DNA of 41,171 nt. Source: Armatimonadota bacterium (GTDB taxonomy: Bacteria > Sysuimicrobiota > Sysuimicrobiia > Sysuimicrobiales > Kaftiobacteriaceae). Location of the stretch: NCBI GenBank assembly GCA_031081675.1, contig JAVHLZ010000006.1:69087-110257 (forward strand), written 5' to 3'. The translations under genes and the position numbers were made by a program. Of the stretch, positions 9,384-17,785 are shown piece after piece (the first letter of the stretch is position 1; each line of letters opens with the position of its first letter). A model generated the notes under the pieces. It was not told the DNA's origin, did no database searches, and worked only from the letters and a program-made list of their open reading frames with translations.

Positions 9384-11465
9384 TCAGCGCGCCTCGGCGC
9401 GCTGCTGCCTGGCCTCGGCGATCACCCGCTCGGCCACGTGGGGCGGCACCTCCTCGTAGTGGGAGAACGTCATGGTGAACGTCCCCCGGCCGCCGGTCAT
9501 GGACCGCAGGTCCGAGGCGTACCGCAGGACCTCCGCCTGGGGGACCTGGGCCCGCACCACCGTGGTCCCGTCACCCTGGGGCTCCATGCCCAGGATGCGC
9601 CCGCGCTTGGCGTTGAGGTCGCCGATCACGTCACCCATCTGTTCCTCGGGCACGCGGACCTCCAGGGTCATGATCGGTTCCAGCAGGACCAGGCCCGCCT
9701 GGGTGGCGGCATCCTTGAACGCCAGAGAGCCGGCGATCTGGAAGGCGATGTCCGAACTGTCCACCTCGTGGTACTTGCCGTCCACCAGGGTCACCCGCAC
9801 GTCCACCACGGGATAGCCGGCCAGCACTCCCTCCTCCAGGGCCTTGCGCACGCCCTTCTCCACCGACGGGATGAACTGGTTGGGGATGGCGCCGCCGAAG
9901 ATCTTGTCCACGAACTCGAACCCGCTGCCCCGGGGCAGGGGCTCGATCTCCAGGAAGCACACCCCGTACTGGCCGCGGCCCCCGGTCTGCTTCACATACC
10001 GCCCCTGGGCCCGCGCCCGGCCCCGGATCGTCTCCCGGTAGGGCACCCGGGGCAGCCGCAGGGTCACGTCCACCCCGAACTTGCGGCGCAGGCGGTCGGC
10101 GAGGATCTCCAGGTGAGACTCCCCCATCCCCATGATCAGCGTCTGCTTCATCTCGCTGTCCCGGTGCACGCGCACCGTCGGGTCCTCCTCGGCCAGCCGC
10201 GCCAGCGCCGTGCCCAGTTTATCCTCGTCGCCCTTGCTCTTGGGCTCCACCGCCATGGCGATGGCCGGCTCGGGGAATTCGACGGGCGGCAGCACCACCG
10301 GGTGGTCGCGCCCGCACAGGGTGTCGCCCGTGGCCGTCTCGGCCAGCTTGGCCACCGCGCCCAGGTCGCCCGGCCCCACCTCCCCCGCAGACTCCTGGTG
10401 CTTGCCGCGCAGGTAATACACCTGGCCGACCCGCTCGGGCTTGCCGCGGGTCGCGTTGAAGACCTGGGAGTCCGAGCGCAGCACCCCCGAGTACACCCGG
10501 AAGTAAGACAGCCGGCCCACGTACGGGTCGGCGACCGTCTTGAACACCAGCGCGGCCAGCGGCGCGTCGGCGGCCGGCGCGAGGCGCACCGGCTGCTGGG
10601 TGCGGGGGTCGGTGCCGACCACCTCCCGCTCGGCGGGAGACGGCAGCAGCGCCACCACCGCGTCCAGCAGGGGCTGCACGCCCACCAGCTTCGTCCCCGC
10701 CGCGCACAGGACCGGGACCACGCGGCCGGCCCGCACGCCGGCGTGCAGGCCCCGGACCAGCTCCTCCTGGGTGAGCTCGCCGGCCTCCAGGTAGCGCTCC
10801 ATCAGGGCGTCGTCGGCGTCGGCGGCCGCCTCCATCAGCTTCTCCCGGGCCGCCCGGGCGGCTTCGGCCAGTTCCGCAGGCACCTCGCCCGCGCTCACCG
10901 CCCCCGTGGCGAAGGTGTATGCCTTCATCTCCACCAGGTCCACCACGCCCGACAGCGCGCTCTCCGCGCCGATGGGAATCTGCACCGGCGCCACCCGGGA
11001 GCCAAAGCGCCGGCGCAGGGAGTCCACGGCCCGATCGAAGCTGGCGTTCTCCCGGTCCAGCCGGTTGACCACCACCAGCCGGCTGACCCCCGCCCGGTCG
11101 GCGTACAGCCAGGCCACCTCGGTCTGCACCTGCACCCCCGCCACGGCGTCCACCACCACCAGGGCGCCGTCGGCCACGCGCAGGGCGGCCACCACCTCGC
11201 CCACGAAGTCCGGGTAGCCGGGAGCGTCGATGAGGTTGACCTTGCACTGCTGCCACTCCAGCGGCGCCAGGGCGGCGTTGATGGTGTGGCGGCGGCGCTG
11301 CTCTTCGGGGTCGAAGTCCGTGGTGGCGGTGCCGTCGTCCACCCGGCCCAGGCGGTCGATGGCCCGGGCCACGAAGAGCATGGCCTCCACCAGCGACGTC
11401 TTTCCGGTGCCCCCATGGCCGACCACGGCCACGTTGCGGATGCGGTCCGGCGGATACGGCTTCAC
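9384..11465 (-). CDS. Elongation factor G-like translational GTPase (EF-G2-type paralogue)
   Basis: 693 residues with the EF-G domain order. The GTPase domain has P-loop GHGGTGKTSL (about residues 16-25), DAPGYPDFVGEV (G3) and NRLDREN (G4). Domain II, an EF-G domain III/IV block with GGRGQYG, and a C-terminal domain V ending HYEEVPPHV follow. Canonical EF-G has AHxDAGKTT and NKMD; here these are GHGGTGKTS and NRLD, as in the second, fusA2-like class found in Thermus, Actinobacteria and Bacillota lineages. It is not next to rpsL/rpsG/tuf, also unlike canonical fusA. It probably binds the ribosome, but its role is not clear. The start is GTG 11465 with GGAGGGG upstream. Confidence 0.88.
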   Translation of the reverse strand: MKPYPPDRIRNVAVVGHGGTGKTSLVEAMLFVARAIDRLGRVDDGTATTDFDPEEQRRRHTINAALAPLEWQQCKVNLIDAPGYPDFVGEVVAALRVADGALVVVDAVAGVQVQTEVAWLYADRAGVSRLVVVNRLDRENASFDRAVDSLRRRFGSRVAPVQIPIGAESALSGVVDLVEMKAYTFATGAVSAGEVPAELAEAARAAREKLMEAAADADDALMERYLEAGELTQEELVRGLHAGVRAGRVVPVLCAAGTKLVGVQPLLDAVVALLPSPAEREVVGTDPRTQQPVRLAPAADAPLAALVFKTVADPYVGRLSYFRVYSGVLRSDSQVFNATRGKPERVGQVYYLRGKHQESAGEVGPGDLGAVAKLAETATGDTLCGRDHPVVLPPVEFPEPAIAMAVEPKSKGDEDKLGTALARLAEEDPTVRVHRDSEMKQTLIMGMGESHLEILADRLRRKFGVDVTLRLPRVPYRETIRGRARAQGRYVKQTGGRGQYGVCFLEIEPLPRGSGFEFVDKIFGGAIPNQFIPSVEKGVRKALEEGVLAGYPVVDVRVTLVDGKYHEVDSSDIAFQIAGSLAFKDAATQAGLVLLEPIMTLEVRVPEEQMGDVIGDLNAKRGRILGMEPQGDGTTVVRAQVPQAEVLRYASDLRSMTGGRGTFTMTFSHYEEVPPHVAERVIAEARQQRAEAR

Positions 11466-11561
11466 GCGCCACCCCTCCCTGGCGTCCTGCGGTCCCCCGC
11501 GCCCGCCGGGCTCGGTCGGTCCCGGAGGGAGGCGAGGGGCCCACTCCCTGTCATTCGCCTT

Positions 11562-12518
11562 TCAGTAGCCCCGTTCCTTATCTACCAGGTTCAGCAGCGG
11601 CTGTCCCGTCAAGAAGCGGCGCAGGTTCTCGCAGAACAGGGGCACTGCCCGGTCCATGTACCGGGGCGATGTCCCCGACACATGGGGGGTGAGAATGACA
11701 TTCTCCAGATCGTACAACGGGCTGTCGGCCGGCAGGGGCTCGTGCTCGAAGACGTCCAGCGCGGCCGCGGCGATCCACCCCTCCCGCAGGGCCCGCACCA
11801 GGGCGTCCTCGCGGACCACCGCGCCCCGGCCCACGTTGATGAAGAGGGCCGAGGGCTTCATCATGCGGAACTCCGCCTCACCCAGCAGGCCCCGGGTCTG
11901 CGGGGTCAGGGGCAGGGTGACGACCACCACGTCCGCCTCCCGCAGGACCTCCGGCAGCCCCTCGGGGGGGAGGACCCGCTCCACCCCCGGCACCGGCGCC
12001 GGCGTGCGCTTGGTTCCCACCACCCGCATGTCGAATGCCCGCGCCCGGGCGGCGATCTCCCGCCCGATGGTGCCCAGGCCCAGGATGCCCAGCGTCCGCC
12101 CCGCCAGCTCGTCGCCCACCATGCGCCGGCGGTCCCACCGCTTCTGCAGCTGCAGCCTGACCGCCACATGCAGCCGCCGGGACAGGGCCAGCATGAAGGC
12201 GAAGACGTGCTCCACCAGCGGCGGGTGGATGCCGCTGCTGCTGGTGACGACGATGTCCCGCTCGCACACCTCCGGATGGAGCAGCTGGTCCACCCCGGCG
12301 GCGGTGGAGTGGATCCACCGCAGCCGGCTCGCCCTCTGCACCACCTCCCGGGGGATGTCCCACCCCACCATGACGTCGGCGTCGGCGGCCAGCTCCAGGC
12401 CCGCGGTGCGGTCGGTGACGGTGGACACGCGCACCCGGGGGTCCACCGCACGGATCTGCTCCAGGTGATGCGCCTCCAGCCGGGCAAAGACCAGCACGTG
12501 GACGGGGTGCTCGGTCAT
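11562..12518 (-). CDS. D-isomer-specific 2-hydroxyacid dehydrogenase family protein
   Basis: 318 residues. It has an N-terminal substrate-binding half and a Rossmann domain (GLGTIG, 147-152). The catalytic set Arg231 (NVGRGAVV), Glu260 (FEHEPLP) and His279 (TPHVSG) is complete. Such enzymes interconvert 2-keto and D-2-hydroxy acids. The strand-2 end reads GTKRT with no Asp, so NADP(H) is likelier than NAD(H); this is inference. The substrate cannot be read from sequence; glyoxylate/hydroxypyruvate-type acids are possible. ATG 12518 overlaps the lysS stop (ATGA), so it is translated together with lysS as the last gene of folC-lysS. Confidence 0.88.
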   Translation of the reverse strand: MTEHPVHVLVFARLEAHHLEQIRAVDPRVRVSTVTDRTAGLELAADADVMVGWDIPREVVQRASRLRWIHSTAAGVDQLLHPEVCERDIVVTSSSGIHPPLVEHVFAFMLALSRRLHVAVRLQLQKRWDRRRMVGDELAGRTLGILGLGTIGREIAARARAFDMRVVGTKRTPAPVPGVERVLPPEGLPEVLREADVVVVTLPLTPQTRGLLGEAEFRMMKPSALFINVGRGAVVREDALVRALREGWIAAAALDVFEHEPLPADSPLYDLENVILTPHVSGTSPRYMDRAVPLFCENLRRFLTGQPLLNLVDKERGY

Positions 12519-14161
12519 GGCGGAGCGGACCTCCCCCCGGGCGGGTCGGGGCGGGCGGCCGACGGCGCGCCCGCCGCCGAGGACGGCCGGGATGCCTCCG
12601 CCAGCCGCCGCAGGACGAATTCCCGGTCCAGGGACGCCAGGAGCCACCCGGCCTGAGGGCCGGAGGGTTTGCCCAGAAACGCCAGGTAGATCGCGGAAAA
12701 CGCCCGCGGGGCGGGCAGGCCCAGGTCCTGCTTGAGGGCGTGGATGCGGGCGTGCAGGTCCTCGCCGGACCACCGGGGCCGCTCGGCGATGGCCGCCGCC
12801 AGCCGGGCCAGGAACTCCCGCTGGGAGGCGTCCAGGTCCACCGCCGGCAGCGTGGGCTGGACCTGGAAGCGGTAGTGGTCGGGGGCATAGGTCTGCAGCC
12901 ACCGGCGCGCGTCCTCCACCCTGCGGCGCAGTTCCTCCCGGTCGGCCTCGGTCAGGGGCGCGCCTTTGTCGGCCTCGGCGGCCGCCATCAGGTCCACGGT
13001 GGGCATCTGGGTCAGGTAGGCCACCTTGCTGAACCGCATCCGGAAGCACCGGGGGGGCGGGCGGTCGGGCTGGGCGTAGTAGAAGGTCCGGGCGTGGTCG
13101 CGCAGCAGGTCCGCCTCCGCCGGAGTGCGGGGCGTCACCTCCTGGTAGTAGGCGGCCGCGGCGCGGTCGTATTCGTCGTACAGGCGCGGGATGGTGTCCC
13201 CGCCGGGGTCGAAGTTGATCTGCTGGCGGTGGTGGGGCCGCACCATCAGGAAACGCGCCAGCTCGGGGCGCAGGATCTTCACCAGCTCCTGGGCGGGCAT
13301 CCCCACCCCCCTGCTGCTGCTCATCTTCCGGCCGCCCACCAGGAACCACTCGTAGGGGATCGGGTACGGGGGCCGGCAGCCGAAGATGCGCTCGCAGATG
13401 GCGCTGGCCACGTCGTGGCTGCCGCCGCGGGTCATGTGGTCCTTGCCGGCGCCCTCCACGGACACCTGCAGGATCCACCACTTGGCGGCCCACTCCACCT
13501 TGTACTGCAGCTTGCTGCCGCCGTCGAAGGGCGACCGCCGCCCCCGGTGGCCACACCCCTGCGCCCACGCCACCTTGTCGGGCCGGCACTCGTAGGCGAC
13601 CTCCCGCCCGTCCCACCCGATGACGACGGTGGTGCCGATGCGGCCGCAGCGCTCGCACAGGACCTGCACCGGGTGGCGCTCGGCCCGGCTGCTCCCGCTG
13701 ATCTCCCGGTCGATCTGGATGAGGTCGTCGGCCCGGTCCAGGGCGATCCGGATGGCGTCGTTGAACTTCCCGGCGCGATACCACTCGCTGGTCCAGTACA
13801 CCTCCGGATGGACTCCCAGGCGGGTGAAGACCTCCGCAAACGCCTGGCCGTAGTGGCGGGCGAAGCTGATGCCGTCTCCGGCCGGAGACGGCACGTCGGC
13901 CAGCGGCCGGCCCAGGTGGCGGGCCCACTCCGGAGGCGCGCCGGCGGGCACCGCGTCCAGGGGGTCGTAGTCGTCAAATCCGTACAGAAAGCGGACCGAC
14001 CGGCCGCGGTCCCGCAGGCCGCGGGCGACGCAGTCGTGCAGGATCACGCCCCGCAGCGACCCGACGTGGATGGGCCCCGACGGGCTCTTGGCGTCGTTAA
14101 CCACGTAGGCGTCGGCCGGGCGGGTGCGCAGGATGTCGTCGACGATCGCGTCCACCCACAC
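12515..14161 (-). CDS. lysS: Class I lysyl-tRNA synthetase
   Basis: About 548 residues. It charges tRNA-Lys using a class I Rossmann catalytic core, unrelated to the common class II LysRS. The HIGH-equivalent is SGPIHVGSLRG near the N-terminus and the KMSKS-equivalent is KMSSSRG. Between them are FNDAIRIALDRADDLIQ and a zinc-ribbon-like CERCGR...CGHRG, both typical of LysRS-I. The helical anticodon-binding half is rich in Arg. GTG 14161 gives a normal N-terminus (WVDAIVDD aligns with the family's HWAD start); GTG 14155 is an alternative. LysRS-I is the rule in archaea and sporadic in bacteria. It lies 53 nt after folC. Confidence 0.92.
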   Translation of the reverse strand: MWVDAIVDDILRTRPADAYVVNDAKSPSGPIHVGSLRGVILHDCVARGLRDRGRSVRFLYGFDDYDPLDAVPAGAPPEWARHLGRPLADVPSPAGDGISFARHYGQAFAEVFTRLGVHPEVYWTSEWYRAGKFNDAIRIALDRADDLIQIDREISGSSRAERHPVQVLCERCGRIGTTVVIGWDGREVAYECRPDKVAWAQGCGHRGRRSPFDGGSKLQYKVEWAAKWWILQVSVEGAGKDHMTRGGSHDVASAICERIFGCRPPYPIPYEWFLVGGRKMSSSRGVGMPAQELVKILRPELARFLMVRPHHRQQINFDPGGDTIPRLYDEYDRAAAAYYQEVTPRTPAEADLLRDHARTFYYAQPDRPPPRCFRMRFSKVAYLTQMPTVDLMAAAEADKGAPLTEADREELRRRVEDARRWLQTYAPDHYRFQVQPTLPAVDLDASQREFLARLAAAIAERPRWSGEDLHARIHALKQDLGLPAPRAFSAIYLAFLGKPSGPQAGWLLASLDREFVLRRLAEASRPSSAAGAPSAARPDPPGGRSAPP

Positions 14162-14214
14162 AGGCGGTCCCGTTCCCTCTCCAGTGTACAGGTACCCGTC
14201 CGCGGCCTGACCGA

Positions 14215-15558
14215 TCAGGCCTGTCCCGGACTTCGCGCCGCAGGCGAGACCTCCCGGAACAGATCCGCGCGGGCGTCTCCCACCAGGAAGAACGACCCGG
14301 TCACCACCACCACATCCTCCGGGCCGGCCAGGTCCCGGGCCCGGCGGACAGCCTCGTGGCGGTCGGGGACCACGTCCACCCGGGAGACGTACCGGGCCAC
14401 CTCGGCGGCCAGGACCTCCGCCGGCAGAGGCCGGACATGCCGGGGGACGGTGACCACGGCGGCCGCCGCCAGGGGCGCGATCAGGCCGGTGCACATGCGG
14501 TGGTCATGGGTGGCCACCATGCCGTAGACCAGGATGACCCGTCGGCCGGGAAAGACGGCCTCCAGGGTCTGCCGCAGCGCCGCGAGGGACGCCGGGTTGT
14601 GGGCCACGTCCACCACCACGTAGGGACGCTCGGCAACGACCTCGATCCGTCCCGGCCAGCGCAGCGCCGCCAGGGCCGGGCCCGCCGCCTGCGGATCGAA
14701 CCGATATCCCCGGCAGGACAGGACCTCGGCGGAGGCCACCGCGGTGGCCAAATTGGCGGCCTGGTGGGCGCCCACCAGGGGGAGCTGGATCGCGCCATAG
14801 TCGGCGGCCGGACCCGCCAGGGCGACGGTCTGGCGGTAGGGGGTGCTGTCCAGGACCTGCCAGCGCATCTCCTCGGCTACCAGCCGCAGCCGGGCCCGGT
14901 GGCGGGTGCACACGTCGATGATGGCGGCCAGAGGCTCGGGGGCCTGGGGAGCGCTCACCACCACCCCGTTGCGGCGGACGATGCCGGCCTTCTCCCGGGC
15001 GATGGCGTCCAGGGTGCTCCCCAGCACCTCCATGTGGTCGTAGCTGACCGGCGTGAGGACCGCCAGGACGGGGTCGCTGACGTTGGTGGCGTCCAGGCGC
15101 CCTCCCAGCCCGACCTCCACCACCGCCAGGTCCACCCCCGCATCCGCGAAGTGAAGGAAGGCCAGAGCCACGGAGACCTCAAAGTAGGTGGGCAGGCCCA
15201 GCGGATGGGCGGCCATCGCCTCCACGTGGGGGCGCACCCGCTCCACCAGGGCGGCCAGCGCGTCCGGGGCGATCATCTCGCCGTCCACCTGGATCCTCTC
15301 CCGGTAATCCACCAGGTGCGGCTTGGTGTACAGGCCCACCCGCGATCCGCAGGCGCGCATCATCGCAGCCAGCATGGCCGCCGTGGAACCCTTGCCTTTG
15401 GTGCCGGCCACCAGGACCGTCGGGACGCGGTGGTGCGGATCCCCCAGGCGGGAGAGCAGGTCCGCCGTCCGGAGGATCTTGGCGGTCGGGGGCCCGCCCG
15501 CCGGCCGCGGCCGGCCCAGCAGCCCGTCGATGTACGCCACAGCCTCAGCGTATGTCAC
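14215..15558 (-). CDS. folC: Folylpolyglutamate synthase / dihydrofolate synthase
   Basis: 447 residues. A Mur-ligase-type ATP-dependent enzyme that adds glutamate to dihydropteroate and/or folates. The P-loop is GTKGKGST (52-59). GLGGRLDATNV, YDHMEVLGSTLDAIAREKAGI and DVAHNPASL mark the central and C-terminal Mur-ligase domains. GTG 15558 has GGAGAGG upstream and yields the standard N-terminus (TYAEAVAYIDGLL); upstream extension would run through the GGGGTCTGACCCC repeats and is not credible. folD lies 249 nt upstream on the same strand, so one-carbon metabolism genes are grouped. Confidence 0.95.
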   Translation of the reverse strand: MTYAEAVAYIDGLLGRPRPAGGPPTAKILRTADLLSRLGDPHHRVPTVLVAGTKGKGSTAAMLAAMMRACGSRVGLYTKPHLVDYRERIQVDGEMIAPDALAALVERVRPHVEAMAAHPLGLPTYFEVSVALAFLHFADAGVDLAVVEVGLGGRLDATNVSDPVLAVLTPVSYDHMEVLGSTLDAIAREKAGIVRRNGVVVSAPQAPEPLAAIIDVCTRHRARLRLVAEEMRWQVLDSTPYRQTVALAGPAADYGAIQLPLVGAHQAANLATAVASAEVLSCRGYRFDPQAAGPALAALRWPGRIEVVAERPYVVVDVAHNPASLAALRQTLEAVFPGRRVILVYGMVATHDHRMCTGLIAPLAAAAVVTVPRHVRPLPAEVLAAEVARYVSRVDVVPDRHEAVRRARDLAGPEDVVVVTGSFFLVGDARADLFREVSPAARSPGQA

Positions 15559-15613
15559 CGCGCCTCTCCATCTTCGGTGCGGATGCGACCTACCCCCGCT
15601 TCTGCGACAGGAA

Positions 15614-15706
15614 GGGGTCTGACCCCAAAATTCCGCGATGTCCCCCATTCATGCGACACGCCTCTGCGGGAACCTGCGATCGTGGGGGTCTGACCCCAAA
15701 TTTTCC
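15614..15706. repeat. GGGGTCTGACCCC palindromic repeat cluster (copy 2, inverted)
   Basis: GGGGTCTGACCCCAAAATT starts at 15614 and GGGGTCTGACCCCAAATTTT at 15685, 71 nt apart. On the minus strand these read AATTTTGGGGTCAGACCCC, the same unit as at 307-354, again preceded by a CGCG-like flank. They lie in the folC-folD gap. Confidence 0.75.
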
Positions 15707-15806
15707 GGCGGTGCTCTTCCGCCGGGTGACGCCCACCCGCGCGGTCGGCGCCGGGCTCTCGGGAGCGCCCCGACGCCGCGCGGCGGGCGATCCCGCGCCC
15801 GGGTTC

Positions 15807-16700
15807 TCAGACGATGCGGCCCGCCCGGAGCTGCTGCTCGGCCGCCCGCACGGTGTTGTGCAGCAGCATGGCGATGGTCATGGGGCCGACACCGCCCGGC
15901 ACCGGGGTGATCCACCCGGCCACCTCAACGGCCGAGGCAAACTCCACATCCCCTACCAGCTTGCCGTCTTTCCGGGAAATCCCGACGTCGATCACTACCG
16001 CCCCCGGCTTGATCATGGGGCCCGTGATCAGGCCGGGGCGGCCGGCGGCCACCACCAGGATGTCGGCCCGCCGGGTGTGAGCGGCCAGGTCCCGGGTCCG
16101 GGTGTGGCACCAGGTGACGGTGGCGTGGGCGTTGAGGAGCAGCAGGGCCATGGGGCGCCCCACGATGATGCTGCGGCCCACCACCACCGCCTCGCGGCCG
16201 GCCGGGTCGATCCCCGCGTGGGCCAGCAGCCGCATCACCCCCGCCGGGGTACAGGGCACCAGGTGCGGCCGGCCCACCAGCAGCGCCGCCATGTTCGCCG
16301 GTCCCAACCCGTCCACGTCCTTGGCGGGGTGGATCCGGTCGAACACCGCCCGGGGGTCGATGTGGGCGGGCATCGGCTGCTGGGGGAGGATGCCATGGAT
16401 GTCGGCCCGGGCGTTGAGCTGGTCGATGAGGGCCAGGACCTCTTCCTGGGAGGCGTCGGCCGGCAGGTGGAACGTCTCCGACCGCATCCCCGCGCGGCCG
16501 CAGGCTTCGGCCTTGCGCCGCACGTACAGGTGGGAGGCCGGGTCGTCGCCCACCAGGATGGCCGCCAAGGCCGGAGACACCCCGTAGCGGGAGGTCAGCG
16601 CCTGCGCCTGGGCGGCCACCTCGGCTTCGATCTGCGCGGCCAGAGCCCTGCCGTCGAGGATGGTCGCCGCCACGGGAAGTAGGCTTCTCACCTCGGCCAC
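15807..16700 (-). CDS. folD: Bifunctional methylenetetrahydrofolate dehydrogenase / methenyltetrahydrofolate cyclohydrolase
   Basis: 297 residues. It interconverts 5,10-methylene-, 5,10-methenyl- and 10-formyl-tetrahydrofolate in the cytoplasm. The catalytic YxxxK is Tyr59-Lys63 (YVRRK). KDVDGLGPANMA, PCTPAGVMRLL and the NADP-binding VVGRSIIVGRPMA are present, ending with TPVPGGVGPMTIAML. The usual VQLPLP loop reads PQQPMP. GTG 16700 has AGGAG upstream; GTG 16673 is a possible shorter start. Confidence 0.95.
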   Translation of the reverse strand: MAEVRSLLPVAATILDGRALAAQIEAEVAAQAQALTSRYGVSPALAAILVGDDPASHLYVRRKAEACGRAGMRSETFHLPADASQEEVLALIDQLNARADIHGILPQQPMPAHIDPRAVFDRIHPAKDVDGLGPANMAALLVGRPHLVPCTPAGVMRLLAHAGIDPAGREAVVVGRSIIVGRPMALLLLNAHATVTWCHTRTRDLAAHTRRADILVVAAGRPGLITGPMIKPGAVVIDVGISRKDGKLVGDVEFASAVEVAGWITPVPGGVGPMTIAMLLHNTVRAAEQQLRAGRIV

Positions 16701-16780
16701 CGGACTCCTGGGATCGGCGCGCCGGCGGATGCGGCCGGCGCTCCCCTCGCGGCCAGGACTGCGCTCCCGCGGGTGCCCGC

Positions 16781-17335
16781 CTACAGGCCGGCGACCCGGG
16801 CCGCGGCCCGGCGTAGCACTTCGCGCGCCGCGTCCCGCAGGCTGTGGATCCCTGTCGCCACGGTGGTGGTGGACACCAGGTCCCGCATCACCAGGCGCCG
16901 CTCGGTCACGTCCAGAACCTGGACTTCCAGGGCGGCGTGCACCAGCACGGGACGGATCAGGTCGTCGGGGACCGGCGGCACCTCGGGGCGGTCCACCTCC
17001 AGGACCGTCCACCGTCCCCTCACCAGCCACCGGGCTCCCACCGCAGCGGCCAGCGCGGATCCCCCAAACGGCCGGGAGAGATCCTCCGGCCCCACCCCCC
17101 GCGCCCGCAGCGCCGACTCGACCTGGGCCACGGGCACCACCTGCAGTCGGCCGCCCCCGGAGCGGGCCAGCAGCTCGGCAAACTCGGCGTGCATGCGGGA
17201 GGCGCCGATGCGGAAGCCGTCCACGCTGTCGTCGGCAAACTCGACCACCGCCACCCGGATGGGCTCCTGGGCCGACAGCGGCCCCGGCCCCAGCAGGACA
17301 CCGCCGACCAGGAGGGCTGCGATGACCCGCCTCAC
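16781..17335 (-). CDS. Secreted protein of unknown function with CsgG/TolB-like N-terminal fold
   Basis: 184 residues from GTG 17335. The signal peptide is clear: Arg-Arg, a hydrophobic core and a GPLSA cleavage region near residue 23. The mature part starts IRVAVVEFADDSVDGFR, the beta-strand-plus-FxD/N pattern of CsgG-, LpoB- and TolB-N-like periplasmic proteins, and later has ARWLVRGRWTVLEVD and VLDVTERRLVMRDLVSTTT. I cannot assign a function. It is 80 nt upstream of folD, with no obvious shared role. GTG 17377 is an alternative start that would put 14 residues before the signal peptide. Confidence 0.6.
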   Translation of the reverse strand: MRRVIAALLVGGVLLGPGPLSAQEPIRVAVVEFADDSVDGFRIGASRMHAEFAELLARSGGGRLQVVPVAQVESALRARGVGPEDLSRPFGGSALAAAVGARWLVRGRWTVLEVDRPEVPPVPDDLIRPVLVHAALEVQVLDVTERRLVMRDLVSTTTVATGIHSLRDAAREVLRRAAARVAGL

Positions 17336-17412
17336 GAGAAGGTCACCCACGACAGATCCGTACCGCCGCGTGGTCACGAACAGGTGACGGGAGCGGCCGC
17401 GGCAGCGGACCG

Positions 17413-17486
17413 TGGAGCGGGGAACGGGAATCGAACCCGCATCACCGGCTTGGAAGGCCGGAGCTCTACCATTGAGCTATCCCCGC
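17413..17486 (-). tRNA. tRNA-Gly (anticodon TCC)
   Basis: On the minus strand the 5' acceptor GCGGGGA (from 17486) pairs with TCCCCGC. A D-arm, the anticodon loop CTTCCAA (TCC), a TTCGATT T-loop and an encoded CCA (17413-17415) are all visible. It is 74 nt with CCA. Confidence 0.96.
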
Positions 17487-17490
17487 GCTC

Positions 17491-17615
17491 GAGGGAAGAA
17501 GGAAAAGGGAAGAGGGAAAAGGGGACAACCACTCTCCTGGCTGGCACTTTCCCTCTTCCTTCTTCCCTCGTCCTTCTTCCCTTTTCCCTCCACCGTTTCC
17601 CTTTTCCCTCCACCG
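17491..17615. repeat. Polypurine/polypyrimidine inverted and tandem repeat between two tRNA genes
   Basis: GAGGGAAGAAGGAA (17491-17504) is exactly complementary to TTCCTTCTTCCCTC (17556-17569). The rest is GGGAAAAGGG-type sequence and its complement. A 17-nt unit, CCCTTTTCCCTCCACCG, is repeated at 17579-17595 and 17599-17615, the second copy abutting the CCA of tRNA-Tyr. A related TTTTTCCCTTTTCCCTTT tract is at 26176-26193. Confidence 0.7.
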
Positions 17616-17702
17616 TGGTGGGCGGGGAAGGATTCGAACCTCCGAAGGCATTCCGCCAGCTGATCTACAGTCAGCCCCGTTTGGCCGCTTCGGTACCCGC
17701 CC
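17616..17702 (-). tRNA. tRNA-Tyr (anticodon GTA)
   Basis: The 5' acceptor GGGCGGG (from 17702) pairs with CCCGCCC. The anticodon loop is CTGTAGA (GTA). There is a long class II variable arm, the T-loop TTCGAAT and an encoded ACCA end (17616-17619). It is 87 nt with CCA, upstream of and co-oriented with tRNA-Gly. Confidence 0.96.
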
Positions 17703-17713
17703 GACCGACTAGC

Positions 17714-17743
17714 ATTATATGGCGGCTCTCCGCCCTCCCACAA
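17714..17743 (-). promoter_or_regulatory. Promoter of tRNA-Tyr
   Basis: On the minus strand TTGTGG (17743-17738), an 18-nt spacer and a perfect TATAAT (17719-17714), 11 nt before the mature tRNA 5' end. This would leave a leader of a few nucleotides for RNase P. Confidence 0.8.
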
Positions 17744-17785
17744 GACGCGCAGGCGCCCGGCCTAGTCCGGAGAACACTCATACGT

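Noticed and set aside
7497-12656. A 5-kb open frame on the plus strand opposite dnaG, the EF-G-like gene and the 2-hydroxyacid dehydrogenase
   Set aside because: It is antisense to recognised proteins, with His/Gly/Pro/Arg-rich low-complexity translation. In GC-rich DNA long stop-free antisense frames are expected.
14162-14494. Longer lysS reading frame overlapping folC
   Set aside because: It would overlap the end of folC by 280 nt and adds residues unlike any LysRS-I N-terminus.
15559-15648. N-terminal extension of folC through the GGGGTCTGACCCC repeat
   Set aside because: The extra residues have no counterpart in FolC, the DNA is a dispersed repeat, and GTG 15558 has a good ribosome-binding site and a standard N-terminus.
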